Origin: Lathyrus oleraceus
Lineage: Eukaryota > Streptophyta > Magnoliopsida > Fabales > Fabaceae
Assembly (NCBI RefSeq): GCF_024323335.1
Contig: NC_066580.1
Span: forward strand, 138,213,648-138,277,647
DNA: 64,000 bases
Direction of reading: 5' to 3'
In this document: one piece after another, positions 37,301 through 49,352 of the stretch
Layout: every line of letters starts with the position of its first letter
Numbering within the stretch: the stretch's first letter is position 1
The notes under the pieces: model-generated
Told to the model about the DNA's origin: nothing
Seen by the model: the letters and a program-made list of their open reading frames with translations, nothing else
The model's database searches: none
Made by a program: the position numbers and the translations under genes

Positions 37301-37441
37301 GTAGCAGATTGGAAGATGAATGTGGAACACTGCAGAACTGAGAATCAGATTGCAGACATCATGACGAAGGGAGTGCAGGTCGAAGTGTTCAAAAGACTAA
37401 GAGCTATGATGAATGTAGATAATTTAGACACAATGAATTAG
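34301..37441 (+). pseudogene. Copia pol (PR-IN-RT-RH), disrupted
   Basis: The protease site is WYLDSGCSSHMFGRKDW (about 34384). The integrase zinc finger is IWHYRLGHLNF to VCEECVQAKQ (about 34780-34905). The integrase core has D in YFDVCGPL, D in LRTDGGGEY and E in QQNGVAERKNRT (to about 35345). The RT includes [47 protein letters not shown] and an intact YVDDLLIT (about 36479-36502). RNase H is seen as SYV-like text, then ALSSCEEEYIVVSL and KHIEMRFHYLRE, ending at TAG 37439-37441. At least a dozen in-frame stops interrupt it (for example after SNFLNI, INE, CGPL, HLSKE), plus a 23-bp tandem duplication at 35654-35699 that shifts the frame. Confidence 0.9.
35654..35699 (+). repeat. 23-bp tandem duplication in copia pol
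   Basis: The unit GAGAATGTAAAGAAAGATTC plus AGT occurs twice without a gap. As 23 is not a multiple of three it shifts the frame between the post-integrase and RT segments. Looks like a single slippage event. Confidence 0.9.
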
Positions 37442-37448
37442 GTGGTAT

Positions 37449-40400
37449 TGTAGCGGTGTATTCGTCACTTTATGATTTATTGACTAAATCAAAAGCAAAG
37501 CATACAAAGAATCGAGTCGCCACCGCACTTTTATTTATCCTAAGGAATGGCTAAAAAGCGAACAAAAGCCTAAGAAGTTTTACACATAGAAAACTAATAA
37601 AAAGATCAGAGAATCTGGGTAAGGGGTAAATTACGCAATGGGAAGGTGTTAGGCACCCAAAACGTCCTAGGTACTCCTAGGGAGCCCTTTTCACACTTGT
37701 CGAATGAAAATGTTATTTGTTATGAAAATATTATTGTGCAAACATGAATGGGATGATGAGAAAAGAATGTACAATTTTATTATTTTTGTGTTTGAACGGA
37801 TGAACCCGTTGCCTACGTACCTTCCATGAAAGGTAAGGATCAAAACGTCGTAGTTCGGCTAAAAGATTTCCAAAAATTAGTGAATTCATTTTAAGACACA
37901 AGCACTAAGGTTTTTCATTACCAATGGGAGAAAACTCAACCTGAATCAACAATCCACCATGCGAGGACGGCTTCAACATACTAGTGAGGGGTTAACCCTA
38001 TAATAAGTATGGAAGACTTACAATCAACCCAACTAAGGATAAGGTAAGATTTATATCAACCACTATGGTAATTGAAACCTATGGCCAATGTATGAAAAAC
38101 TTAACAAGAATGGACAAAGCCACAAAACAATTGAATGGGTGAAGTTAATTGATTATGAGTATTCACAAAATATGGTCAAGGTATGATTAAGATTCAATTC
38201 AGGAAGAAGTGTTATCAAAAGTGGAGTTTGGAAAATCAAGGACTTAAGGTCCAAGTTTCTAATTTGAAAAGGCATGAAGATGTTTGCACAACAATTATTT
38301 CAAGTTTTGAAAGCAACATGTGAAAAGGTTTAGGACAAAGAGGGTATGGACAATAGTGTGTAAAACTTCTCAGACAGGTTCACCTCTTGAAATCATATAG
38401 AAGATGATTCAAGTGTGTCCTTAGGAATAAGCAAATGAGCAATAACAAATAAGCAAAACAAATGATACCGGATGCCAATAGCTGGACTTATACCAATCTC
38501 ACAAACAAAGGTGGATACCGGATACCAATAAATGGATTTACACCAGTCTCCTAAAACAAACAGGGATATCAGATGCCAATAGCTGGACTTATACTAATCT
38601 CCTAAAGTAAAACAAAACATGGATATCAGATGCCAATAAATGGGCTTACTCTAATCTCCTAAAAGTAAAACAAAACATGGATGTCATATGCCAATCTATC
38701 TGGACTTACTCTAACCTCCACAGGATGATCATAGGAATACAAAAGCCAACAACATGGGCTTACAATTGCATCCTCACATACAACAAACAAACAGAAGCAA
38801 TGGACATAAGTGACCAAATGAAATGGTCTTACACTCTATCCCTTCCAAATCATAGGAACAATGGCCAATGAATGGACTTACAGTTGTCCTCAATGGGTAA
38901 ACCAAAGATGGATCACAAAGATATGAAATGATGATCATGCAATAATGAGTAATTAATGATGATAAATGCACAAAGGCAAGCAAGCAAACATGTACAGATG
39001 AACCAAGCAATCAAAGATTCAGTTAGCACACACTATATCCAAGCAATTAGGCTCAAGCAAGGGTTAGACTTTAAAGTCAACTGGAATGGGGTAAGTGGTG
39101 CTCTTAACCTTAACATTGAGAGTTAAGGTGAAGCAGATGAAAGGATATGAGGGGTGTACCTCATTGCTCTTATCCCTGGCCTGGGAGAGCATTGAATATC
39201 AGAAGGTGTGGGAGTTCAGAAAGTTGGAACTCTCTCCACAACTTAATGACTCGATAGATCTTGGGTTAAGATCCACAATGCTACAACATGTAATGTGAGC
39301 AAAGGGAAGACACACAGAATAGTAGGAGATGGACTACACATCTCTTCTATCTACCAATTGCCTCATATGAGGGCTTTTCCTACTTGGGGATAAAAATAAA
39401 CAATCACAATCATTGCCTCTTAAGGAGGACTTCAGACAGGTGCCTGGCCAAGTAACAGGCCAGGTCTTCCGGACTACATGAAGAAGAGATGTTATACCTC
39501 AATGCTTAAGCTATCAAGCAAAGCAAAAGCAAGTTCACAATGAACTATAACAACTAAAGGTACTTGTGGAAACATCAAACAAATCACTATATGCTATACA
39601 GACAACCAACCAACAGTTAATGCAACAGACAACCAATATAGGCAAAGGCATAAGCCACAAGTCAATCCCAATTGAATCAACTTCAACCTCTATGATGATG
39701 CAGATCTGGAATCGTGCTTCTCAGGTCTTGGAAGTGTGAAACAGATGCTCAATGATGATGAGGAAGATGAATGAATGATGTACAACAGCTCAACAATGCT
39801 TAAACTCAATGAAATCTCCAACTGCCATGGGAATGCTCAAGCTTCAACAGTCACGATTTGGCCTGGATTATGCACGATCTTGCTTCAATTCACTTCAACA
39901 ATGCCTGCAGATGATGATTAGGACAAGAAACAAGCAAAAGAAATGAAGAAATTCGATGGAAAAAGTTGAGAGAATTTGAGATGAAAAAGTTTGGATCTGA
40001 AATTATGAATGTGTTCTTGCAGAATTCTGTTATGATTAGGGTTATATACCCTATGCTAATCAAGTCCTTAATCACCATTAGCCAAAATGTAAGTGGATTA
40101 GTGAAATGATCATGTTTGTGGAAAATGGCCAAAACACCCTTATGCATATGTGGCCAATGGAACAGTGCGAATTTCTCTTGAAATGCATTGCAAATTCTGT
40201 TTTGATGCATATGAAATTGGTTTGAAGTCAAAAATAATGCATATTTTTCAAATGGATATTTTCCCTCCAAAAATTCAAATTAATTCAAGTAAAAAATGAA
40301 ATATTTTTGTGATGAGTTTTGATGATTTATGATGCATGATTATGATAGTAGAGATCAAGAGAAAATTTCTCCAAAAAGAACCACATGAATTGGCCATTTG

Positions 40401-41190
40401 GTTCAAAAGTTATGCTAGCTTGAAGTTCAAAATCCATTGACAATGATTTGATCATAACTTGCCAACCACAAATGAGAAATGGATGTTCTTGGACTTTTTG
40501 GAAAGGTAAGAGCAAGATCTTAAACTTTCATGTTGGACAAAATTTGATTTGAAGCTTTCTTGATGATGTAAAGTTGAGGAGAAGACCTTTCCATTTTTGG
40601 CAGTTTGAAATTACAGGTCACTTACTATTTTTGGAAACTTTTTGTCTGACCTCAAATTCTCCAACGTTGATGTTTGACATGTTATATGAAACTTGTATGG
40701 ACATGAATGAGACCTCTCTAACCATCTCCCACCATCAGATCCCTGATTTTATGCACAGTTGACCACAGTTGACTTTGCTAGGGTTTCAGTTGACCTAAGA
40801 ATGCCTTGATGAAATTCAAGCCTCTACCACTTGAGATCTTGATTCAAAATGATATCACAACTCATATGAACTCTTGATGAATGATCATGGTGCCCAAATT
40901 CTTCAGAATGGCCACCATCTATGGCTCAATGAATGCCTTTGACTGTCTTGACTGTTGATTGCTTCAGCTGCAAGTAACAATGTTAGATGACAATATTTTT
41001 GTACTTTTGGTTAGTAAACAAATGAAAAGCAATGATATACAAATGCAAAACATGCTTGGTGATCAAGAACCACACTCAAAAGATAACCCACCCACAGGGA
41101 AGGAGGCAAGGTGCACAATGATCCTTGAGGCAATGATATGATATGATGTGATATGATGAGGGATCTTAGGGACAAAATTGGGGTCTTACA
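37449..41190 (-). repeat. Ogre 3' LTR (left copy)
   Basis: 3742 bp, plus-strand ends TGTAGCGGTG and GGTCTTACA. Contains the hairpin block (37811-37857), a minisatellite (about 38460-38720) and a TATATA box in the near-palindrome AGGGTTATATACCCTATG (about 40039-40055). Shorter than the solo family A LTR at 27409 because a middle part of about 1.6 kb is missing in both Ogre LTRs. Short open frames here are repeated in the right LTR and are not genes. Confidence 0.95.
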
Positions 41191-41203
41191 GATGCCCCTA
41201 TTT
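41191..41203 (-). other. Polypurine tract of Ogre
   Basis: On the minus strand AAATAGGGGCATC directly precedes the TGTAAGACCCC start of the 3' LTR. Purine-rich except for the last bases; position is what defines it. Confidence 0.55.
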
Positions 41204-41889
41204 AAGGTCATTCTACCCGGAGAAGTGAAGTTTAGAAATCTTCATCTTGACGCGGTAGAATGGGCTTAAATAATAGTAATGAGACAAATTTTTGGTCCCT
41301 AAGAGACCTCATGATGCAGATGTATGCATGCAAAAGACACAAACTCTGTGGGGATAAGGTTCGCACAGAAGAAAAGACGATCCATCGGAGTAATTCACTC
41401 ACCAGGAACAGAGACTCAAACGGGACTCATATGGGGATTCTTATTGGGGATAAGAAAAAGAAAAAGAATGCGTGAGCAGGACACGACTTTGAATTAGGGA
41501 AAGACAAAACATCAGACTAGAGGCCTTACCGGGGAAGCAAAGGACTCAAACTGGGGAGAGGAAGAAATTCCAAAGGAGAACACATGCATTGGAAAGACTC
41601 AAGCTGACTCACAAAATGCATGTACTGGGGATAACACCAATACAGCAACACGAATAGGAACACAACTCCTCTGGGGAATTCTAACAAAGACTTTCCAGGG
41701 GAAGCCAAAGGATGAGATGTTACCGGTTAGTGAGTAACAAACTCAGGGAGAAAGAATATCTAAGACCTGCGTACGGGTGAGAGATATCAATCAACCAAAC
41801 ATCTGAGAAAGACCTGACAAAAGGTACATAAACTCAGGAAAATCTGACTCCACAGGGGACCGGGGTCACAATAGGGTGCAGACTGGAAA

Positions 41890-42930
41890 GAACACCAAGG
41901 ATACCGGGTTGTAGGTATGAAACAGGTGACCGACCAAAGCGTGAATTGGTGTGTATTCCAAAACACTCATCATCCTGAAGAGAGCGAAAGCAAACTTGTT
42001 TATAGGACGGATATTTGATTCTGTAAAGAATGCAAATCTTACTCAGTTGGGGAAACAAACAAAGGATCCGACAAAAGAGTGCATGAGATATATTATCTAT
42101 AGCCGTCAAAACGTAGATAATATACTCGCATGGAAGATTATCCTGAACCGGGTTGTAGGTTGTTTATAGGATAAAATCCGAAATCGTGAATTGGTTTGTG
42201 TTCCAAGACACTCATCACCCTGAAGAAAGCTAGAACAGCAATCCTGTTTATAGGATGGACATTCGATTCCACAAGGGATACGAATCTTACTCTGCGGAGA
42301 AAACAATCAAAAGATTGACCCAAGAGTGAACGAGATACAATATCCATTACCGTCAGAACGTGGATAGTATACTCAAAAGGAAGATTATCCTGAACTGGGC
42401 TATAGGTTGTTTATAGGATAAAAATCCGGAAATGTGAATTGGTTTGTGTTCCAAAACACTCACCACCCTGAAGAAAGCTAGAACAGCAATCCTGTTTATA
42501 GGATGGACATTCGATTCCACAAGGAATACGAATCTTACTCTGCGGAGAAAACAATCAAAAGATTGACCCAAGAGTGAACGAGATACAATATCCATTACCG
42601 TCAGAATGTGGATAGTATACTCAAAAGGAAGATTATCCTGAACCGGGCTGTAGGTTGTTTATAGGATAAAAATCCGGAAATGTGAATTGGTTTGTGTTCC
42701 AAAACACTCACCACCCTGAAGAAAGCTAGAACAACAATCCTGTTTATAGGATGGACATTCGATTCCACAAGGAATACGAATCTTACTCGACTGGGGAAAC
42801 ACGAAAGGCTTCGACCGAAGAGCGAATGAGATATATTATTCATAGCCGTCAAAACGTGAATAATAACCTCTAGAGGAAGATTATCCTGAACCGGGTTGTA
42901 GGTTGTTTATAGGATAAAAATCCGAAAACG
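41890..42930 (-). repeat. Tandem array, 247-248-bp unit, about four copies
   Basis: The word TCCTGAAC(C/T)GGG starts at 42141, 42388, 42636 and 42884, giving periods of 247, 248 and 248. Each unit includes GGTTGTTTATAGGATAAAA, GTGAATTGGTTTGTGTTCCA, CACTCA(T/C)CACCCTGAAGAAAG and a CGAATCTTACTC stretch. The two middle units are nearly identical. A more diverged copy precedes (about 41898) and a partial one ends the array near 42930. Confidence 0.95.
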
Positions 42931-45419
42931 AAAGGCATCGGGATACCAAACTAGGTATATAAAGATGGCCAATCCACAAGGAGCCACAACATTACCAACA
43001 AGAGGGTAAACGAAAGAAGACTCGTCGGGGATACATTGATGAAAATCAATGATCCGGGGAACACAATCACTGACAAACGGTGAAGGGACCCGCTGGGGAT
43101 AAAATTGCTAGCATACGGCAATTATCCACAAAAGACTTGCTGGGGATATAAGTGCTTATTCAAGCGACTTATCCAAACAAAGGGAAAATCAACATCGAAT
43201 ACTAGATGAAGATAACCACAAATAGGGAATTATATCTACCAAAGATTGGATAGAAACCCACAGAAAGGGAATTGTCATCGGTTGGGATGAACAACAAAAG
43301 TTAACTCCGCTAGGGGAGAAAACAGGGTTTATAACTACCGGTTCGTAGGTAGAAAAAACCGCAAAGATAGGACTTACAACTGCTGGTTTGTAGGCAGAGG
43401 CCCAAAAGTTCCACTGAGGATAAGATGAATGAGCGCCGGTTTGTAAGCAACTATTCATTTATACCACAGGGAAGCCCAAGAGACAGTTGAAAAAAGGGCA
43501 ATTTGGGACCAAACCAAAAAGGCGGACTGAATCAAGACTTGTCCTAATGAGGATGTAACTCAAAAGGGAAACCCGTCCCAATGTGTGTTGGGAGGGAACG
43601 GAAACAACCGTCATTCACGAGGATATATCTCAGTGGGGAAAGGCATGAAAGGATAGACACTTTCTGCTTATGGGGATGACTCTATATGAAGAGATTAAAC
43701 ACCCGACATTTGCTTGGGAGATCTATAGAGGAGATCTATATCACCATAGCATGAAATAATAAACAAAAGATATATGGCAAAAAATGCAACATGAATATCT
43801 GTATGTTTATGATTATGCATGAATAGGCGTGATTTATGTTTGATGAATGCTGACAAAACAGACATATCTAACACAAACAGGGTCCAGGAAACAAACGCCC
43901 GGTACTATACTTCCAGGGAAAAATCCAACTGGAAAGCCAATCTGCAGGAGATCCACATGCTGAAAAGCAAAGATCTGCGGGGAGGCAAAAGATCGGAGAT
44001 ATCAAAGAAATCACAAAATCTCTGAGTAATGGATCAACAAACAACCCAACGGGGAACAGAAAGTCACAACAGGCAACAACGGCCACAAAGACAAATCTGT
44101 CGGGGAATGGGAGCAATCCCAAAACATCTGCAGGGGAACCAGAGCTCACTGCGCAGACGAGAACTGCTACGAAAGCAACTCCACACAACTCCACTGGGGG
44201 GACAACCCTCAAAGGGAGAACAGATCATCCATGTAGAATCTGGCTGCACAAGCAACTCTACTTGGGGATAATGCTAGTAGCCATTCCATTGGGGAACAAC
44301 CCACTGAGGAGGAAGAATAGATCACACAAGTAGATTCTGCAACAAGCCACTCTACTGGGGATCAAAAGCAATCAAGGAATCAACCCAACCTCTGGATGAT
44401 AGATCACCAACCAACCCTACTGGGGAAATAGAGATTTCAACTCTGGCGGCGATTCTGAGGGGATACCACAGATGCAATCCTGACTCCGTCGGGGATACCA
44501 ACTCTTGGGGATTTTGCATACATACAATCCACCAAACCACAAAATCTACTGGCAGATCTACTAGGGATATCACTGAGGAACCCACTGGGAATAAGGAAAA
44601 GAGCTGGGGATCAACCACCAAATGCTGACTCTTCTGAGAAGAAACCCCACAACTACTGAGGAGGAAATAATACACACTGTCCTGCTGCAGGGAGATAAGA
44701 GGTAAAAACCTCGACAAGTGCTCTGGTGGAGAGATAGCAACAACTCTGCTAGCGACTTTGCCGGGGAAGAGAGTAAAGTACCGGGTGTCACTCACCGACT
44801 TACTGAGTCTTCCAAGAGAAATACCCATGCTGAGGAAATAAAACTGCTGGAGAAGAAACTGAAGTCTTCAACAAGCACTCTGCTTAGGGAACAACCCCAA
44901 CAACAACCCTGCTTGGGGAGCAACCCCAACAATAAAGCAGGATAATGAGGATACAGCCAAGCCAGGAATATGAACAAATGTCCTACCTGTTGGAAATCAT
45001 ACCACCCTTGGGAGAGCACTGAGAAATTCTTAAGTATCCTTTTGTCATCGTGAATGTTCACTTCGTTTAAAACAACAGTTTTGAAAAATTTATTTGTTTT
45101 AAAACAATGACATTTTATCAATTAAAACATGCAAAACATTTGTTGAATTGAAACAAATAAGAGTGCAAATGATTGGATAAAAAGCTCAAATTGATTTGAT
45201 GGAATGGTAGCCTGCAAATGGCAAGACTCCATAGATCTGTACAAATTTGAAATCAGTGATATATATTGGAAGAGGGCTACATTGAACATAATGATCCTTT
45301 CTCTACCAATTTGAATCTCGATGTATTCGAAGCTTCAGTTGACGACGAATCGAGAACCTCTGACGAAAAGACAGCTGCGGAACAGAAAGTCTTGTCAGGA
45401 TGCAGTTACTTGCCAAATC

Positions 45420-45590
45420 CCTAATTTTTGCCTAGATTGCCCCAGGGTGAGGTACTCAATCTAGCGGGATGCAAATATACATTTTTTCAAGTCTCTAACT
45501 TTTGCCTGGATTACCCTTGCGGGTTCTCTACCGAGACGCTCATTTTTGCCTAAGCCGCCCTTTCGGGTTTTCAACTTAGCGAGCTATTCT
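45420..45590 (-). repeat. Three imperfect repeats with small GC hairpins
   Basis: Three copies of a TTTTTGCCT(A/G) word (45426, 45500, 45544) are each followed by a short hairpin: GCCCCAGGGT, ACCCTTGCGGGT and GCCCTTTCGGGT. They sit within 200 bases downstream of the pol stop in the element's sense. Confidence 0.6.
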
Positions 45591-45620
45591 GTTTTTCATT
45601 TGCATATACTTCTTTTTTTT

Positions 45621-47549
45621 TTAGGCAAAGTATTTCTTGACTGCATCTGAATTCACAGGACGAGTGAAATCCTCCCCATCCATTGTTGTAAGCATCAAAG
45701 CACCGCCTGAAAAGGCTCTCTTAACAACATATGGACCCTCATAGTTTGGAGTCCACTTGCCCCTGGAATCGGGCGCGAAAGACAAAACTTTCTTGAGCAC
45801 GAGGTCACCTTCTCGGAACACACGAGGCTTGACCTTCTTATCAAATGCTTTCTTCATTCTCTGCTGATACAACTGACCATGACACATGGCAGTCAATCTC
45901 TTCTCTTCAATCAAATTCAGCTGGTCATAACGACTCTGAATCCATTCAGCATCAGTCAACTTGGCTTCCATCAAGACTCTCATTAATGGGATCTCCACCT
46001 CTACTGGGAGAACAACCTCCATGCCGTAAACAAGAGAGAAAGGGGTTGCCCCTGTCGAAGTGCGGACAGATGTACGATACCCATGCAAAGCAAATGGCAG
46101 CATCTCATGCCAATCTTTGTAGGTAACAACCATCTTCTGGATAATCTTCTTGATATTCTTGTTAGCAGCTTCAACAGCCCCATTCATCTTAGGTCTGTAG
46201 GGAGAAGAGTTATGGTGTGCAATCTTGAATTCAGCGCACAACTCTTCCATCATCTTATTATTCAGATTAGATCCATTATCAGTAATGATCTTATCTGGCA
46301 CACCATAACGGCAAATCAGTTGGTTCCTGATAAACTTCACAACCACCTGCCTAGTCACATTCGCATACGAAGCGGCTTCAACCCATTTGGTGAAGTAATC
46401 AATTGCTACGAGAATAAACCTGTGTCCGTTGGACGCTTTCGGTTCAATCATGCCAACCATGTCGATTCCCCACATAGAGAAAGGCCATGGTGATGAAATC
46501 ACATTCAGAAGTGTCGGAGGAATATGAATCTTATCCGCATAAATCTGACACTTGTGGCATTTCTTCACATACTTGCAGCAGTCAGACTCCATTGTCAGCC
46601 AATAGTAGCCTGCTCTCAACATCTTTTTAGCCATGGCATGTCCATTGGAATGAGTACCAAATGAACCCTCATGGACCTCAGTCATCAACAGGTTTGCTTC
46701 GTGTCTATCCACGCATCTGAGCAAAACCATATCAAAATTTCTTTTGTACAACACTTCACCACTGAGGTAGAAACTGCCTGACAACCTTCTCAAAGTTTTC
46801 CTATCTTTCACAGATGCCCCAGGCGGGTAGACCTGGTTCTGGAGGAAATTCTTGATATCAAAATACCAAGGCTTGTCATCATTCACTTCTTCTACTGCAA
46901 ACACGTGAGCTGGTCTATCCAAGCGCATCACGGCAATATTGGGTACTTCATTCCAATACTTCACAACAATCATGGAAGCAAGCGTAGCAAGAGCATCTGC
47001 CATCCGATTATCCTCTCGAGGAATATGATGAAAGTCAACTTCAGTAAAGAACATTGAAATCCTTCTTGCATAATCTCTATACGGGATGAGACCTGGCTGA
47101 TTCGTCTCCCATTCACCCTTGATCTGATTAACAACTAGGGCCGAATCACCATACACATCAAGATGCTTGATTCTCAAATCAATGCATTCTTCAAGTCCCA
47201 TAATACAGGCCTCATACTCTGCCATATTATTCGTGCATTTGAAAGTTAGCCTCGCTGTAAGCGGAATATGTGTGCCATGAGGAGTAATGATTACTGCCCC
47301 AATTCCATTTCCATACTGATTTACAGCGCCATCAAACACCATCGTCCATCTGGAACCAGGTTCCGGACCTTCATCAAGTGTAGGCTCGTCACAATCTTTC
47401 ATTTTCAAATACAGAATTTCCTCATCAGGGAAGTCATACTGAACAGACTGATGGTCTTCAATCGGCTGGTGCGCTAAATGGTCAACCAAGATACTACCTT
47501 TGATAGCTTTCTGAGCTCAACACTCGATATCATACTCAGACAACAACAT
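45621..47549 (-). pseudogene. Ogre pol: RNase H and integrase
   Basis: Long open frame (47489-45621, 622 residues from the first ATG) ending VKKYFA. RNase H: WTMVFDGAVNQYGNGIGAV, then TNNMAEYEACIMGLE, DSALVVNQIKGEW and ADALATLAS. Integrase zinc finger: H-E-G-S-F-G-T-H to CCKYVKKCHKCQ. Core: D in MWGIDMVGMI, D in IITDNGSNL and E in KMNGAVEAANKN, with the DDE spacing intact. C-terminal GDLVLKK and KWTPNYEGPYVVKRAF end it. The protein degrades the RNA template and inserts the DNA copy. Upstream the frame is cut by TGA 47517-47519 (likely from an arginine codon) and TAG 47550-47552 (likely from CAG), so integrase cannot be made as part of the polyprotein without readthrough. Confidence 0.95.
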
Positions 47550-49083
47550 CTACCAACGGGCAATCCTCCCAGTTAAAGCAGGCTTCTCGAAGATATACTT
47601 GATTGGATCCATTCTGGATATCAACCAAGTTGTATGATTTATCATGTACTGGCGCAAACGCTTAGCAGCCCAAGCTAAAGCACAGCACGTCTTCTCAAGC
47701 ATTGAGTACCGAGACTCACAATCAGTAAACTTTTTACTGAGGTAGTAGATAGCAGATTCTTTCTTCCCTGATTCATCTTGCTGACCGAGTACACAACCCA
47801 TCGAGTCTTCAAGAACAGTTAAATACATAATCAGAGGTCTTCCTTCCACAGGTGGAGACAAGATCGGAGGTTCAGACAGATACTCTTTGATACTGTCGAA
47901 AGCTTCTTGGCAATCCTCGGTCCAATCATGAGACTGATCTTTCCGGAGGAGCTTGAATATCGGCGCACATGTGGCAGTCATGTGGGATATAAATCTGGAA
48001 ATATAGTTCAAGCGGCCAAGAAAACCTCGGACTTGCTTCTCAGTTTTGGGTGCAGGCATCTCTTGTATTGCTTTGATCTTTGCAGGATCAACCTCAATAC
48101 CTCTCTCGCTGACAACGAAACCCAACAACTTGCCGGAATGGACTCCAAATGTACATTTGTTCGGATTCAGACGAAGTCTAAACTTCCTCAGACGCTGAAA
48201 AAGCTTCAACAAATGTTCAACATGTTCAACTTCCGTTCGGGACTTAGCAATCATATCATCAACATAGACCTCTATCTCCTTATGCATCATATCATGAAAC
48301 AAGGTAGTCATAGCTCGTTGATACGTGGCTCAGGCGTTCTTCAAACCGAAGGGCATCACTCGATAACAGAATGTTCCCCAAGGTGTGATGAATGTTGTCT
48401 TCTCCATATCTTCGGGTGCCATCTTGATTTGATTATATCCGGAAAATCCGTCCATAAAGGAAAAGACTTTGAATTTAGCTGTATTGTCTACCAACATATC
48501 AATGTGTGGTAGAGGAAAATCATCTTTTGGACTAGCTTTATTCAAATCTCTGTAATCAACACACATACAGACTTTTCCGTCCTTCTTAGGAACAGGCACA
48601 ATATTGGCCACCCATTGAGGATATGTAGAAGTCACCAGAAACCCCGCATCAATTTGCTTCTGAACTTCCTCTTTGATCTTTACTGCCATATCTGGATGAG
48701 TTCTTCTGAGCTTCTGCTTCACAGGCACGCACTCAGGCTTCAAAGGCAGGAAATGTTGCACAATATCTGTATCTAGACCTGGCATGTCTTCATATGACCA
48801 AGCAAAGATATCGGAATATTCTCGTAGCAACTCAATCAATCTCTTCTTGACAGACTCTTCAAGAAGTGCCCCAATCTTCACCATACGAACACAATCCTCA
48901 GACCCCAAGTTGACTGTTTCCAGATCTTCAAGATGCGGCTGAATGATCTTCTTCTCGTGCTCAAGGAGACGGGTAATCTCATCAGGAATCCCTTCAACAT
49001 CATCCTCCTCTGCCTTGAATACAGGGAATTCAAAATTGGGAGATGGCGTTGGATCATTATGTTCAATGGGTTTTAGAATCAAC
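47550..49083 (-). pseudogene. Ogre pol: reverse transcriptase
   Basis: Second pol exon, starting at 49083 after the predicted intron. It reads LKPIEHNDPTPSPNFEFP (typical of this lineage), then YSDIFAWSYEDMPGLD, WVANIVPVPKKDGKVCMCVD, YRDLNKASPKDDFPLPHID, SFMDGFSGYNQIKMAPED and TPWGTFCYRVMPFGLKNA. There a TGA (48330-48332) replaces what should be a glycine codon. The next part has the intact catalytic EVYVDDMIAKS (YVDD at about 48266-48255), then the thumb and connection (FLGRLNYISRFI, YYLSKKFTDCESRYS) up to the TAG at 47550-47552. All RT motifs are intact apart from the two stops. Makes DNA from element RNA in the family. Confidence 0.95.
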
Positions 49084-49352
49084 CTGCATAATGATTTTGG
49101 TTAATGAAAAACTTTAGAATTTAAACAAGCAAATCATTATGCAGATGAAAATGATTTCTTTTATTCTTGTTTTTATGGGTTTTTTGTGATCACTGATTTC
49201 ATGCAAAAAGCAAAAAGTGAAAACAAATGGAAAAACAAATATTTAACAATGCATTAATTGAATGAAAATATCATTGTATTAAATGCTGCCAACAATGTCA
49301 TCACTTCTCCTTTTGGCATGGGAGAAGGGTTTTGAACAAAGTGAACCATTAC
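49084..49352 (-). other. Predicted Ogre intron between PR-RT linker and RT
   Basis: On the minus strand a donor GTAATG follows CAGA (exon ends 49353) and an acceptor TTATGCAG precedes GTTGATTC (exon starts 49083). Removal of these 269 bases joins the two open frames in phase with a glutamate codon across the junction and removes the stop (49349-49351) that ends the upstream frame. An intron at this place (between protease and RT) is reported for Ogre elements. The site choice is mine from sequence and frame. Confidence 0.8.

Larger units (their letters stand above)
41204..45620 (-). other. Ogre 3' untranslated region
   Basis: About 4.4 kb between the pol stop and the polypurine tract, with no pol-related frame. 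It contains a ~248-bp tandem array (about 41890-42930), a zone dense in short (C)TGGGGA words (43000-44960) and three small GC hairpins next to pol (45420-45590). Hypervariable, repeat-bearing 3' UTRs are known in pea Ogre elements. Repeated minus-strand open frames here (near-identical 66-83-residue products) come from the tandem array and are not proteins. Confidence 0.8.

Noticed and set aside
38677..39298. Matching open frames in 38677-40762 and 52347-54442
   Set aside because: They are identical because they lie in the two LTRs of one Ogre; they carry no domains and are not genes.
42106..42852. Several near-identical minus-strand frames of 66-83 codons (SRSLLGQSFDCFLRR type)
   Set aside because: They are the same ~248-bp tandem unit translated repeatedly; no family motifs and the position is the Ogre 3' UTR.
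43819..44945. Open frames of 63-158 codons on both strands in the Ogre 3' UTR
   Set aside because: Overlap in all phases, no pol-like motifs, and composition driven by the repeated TGGGGA words.
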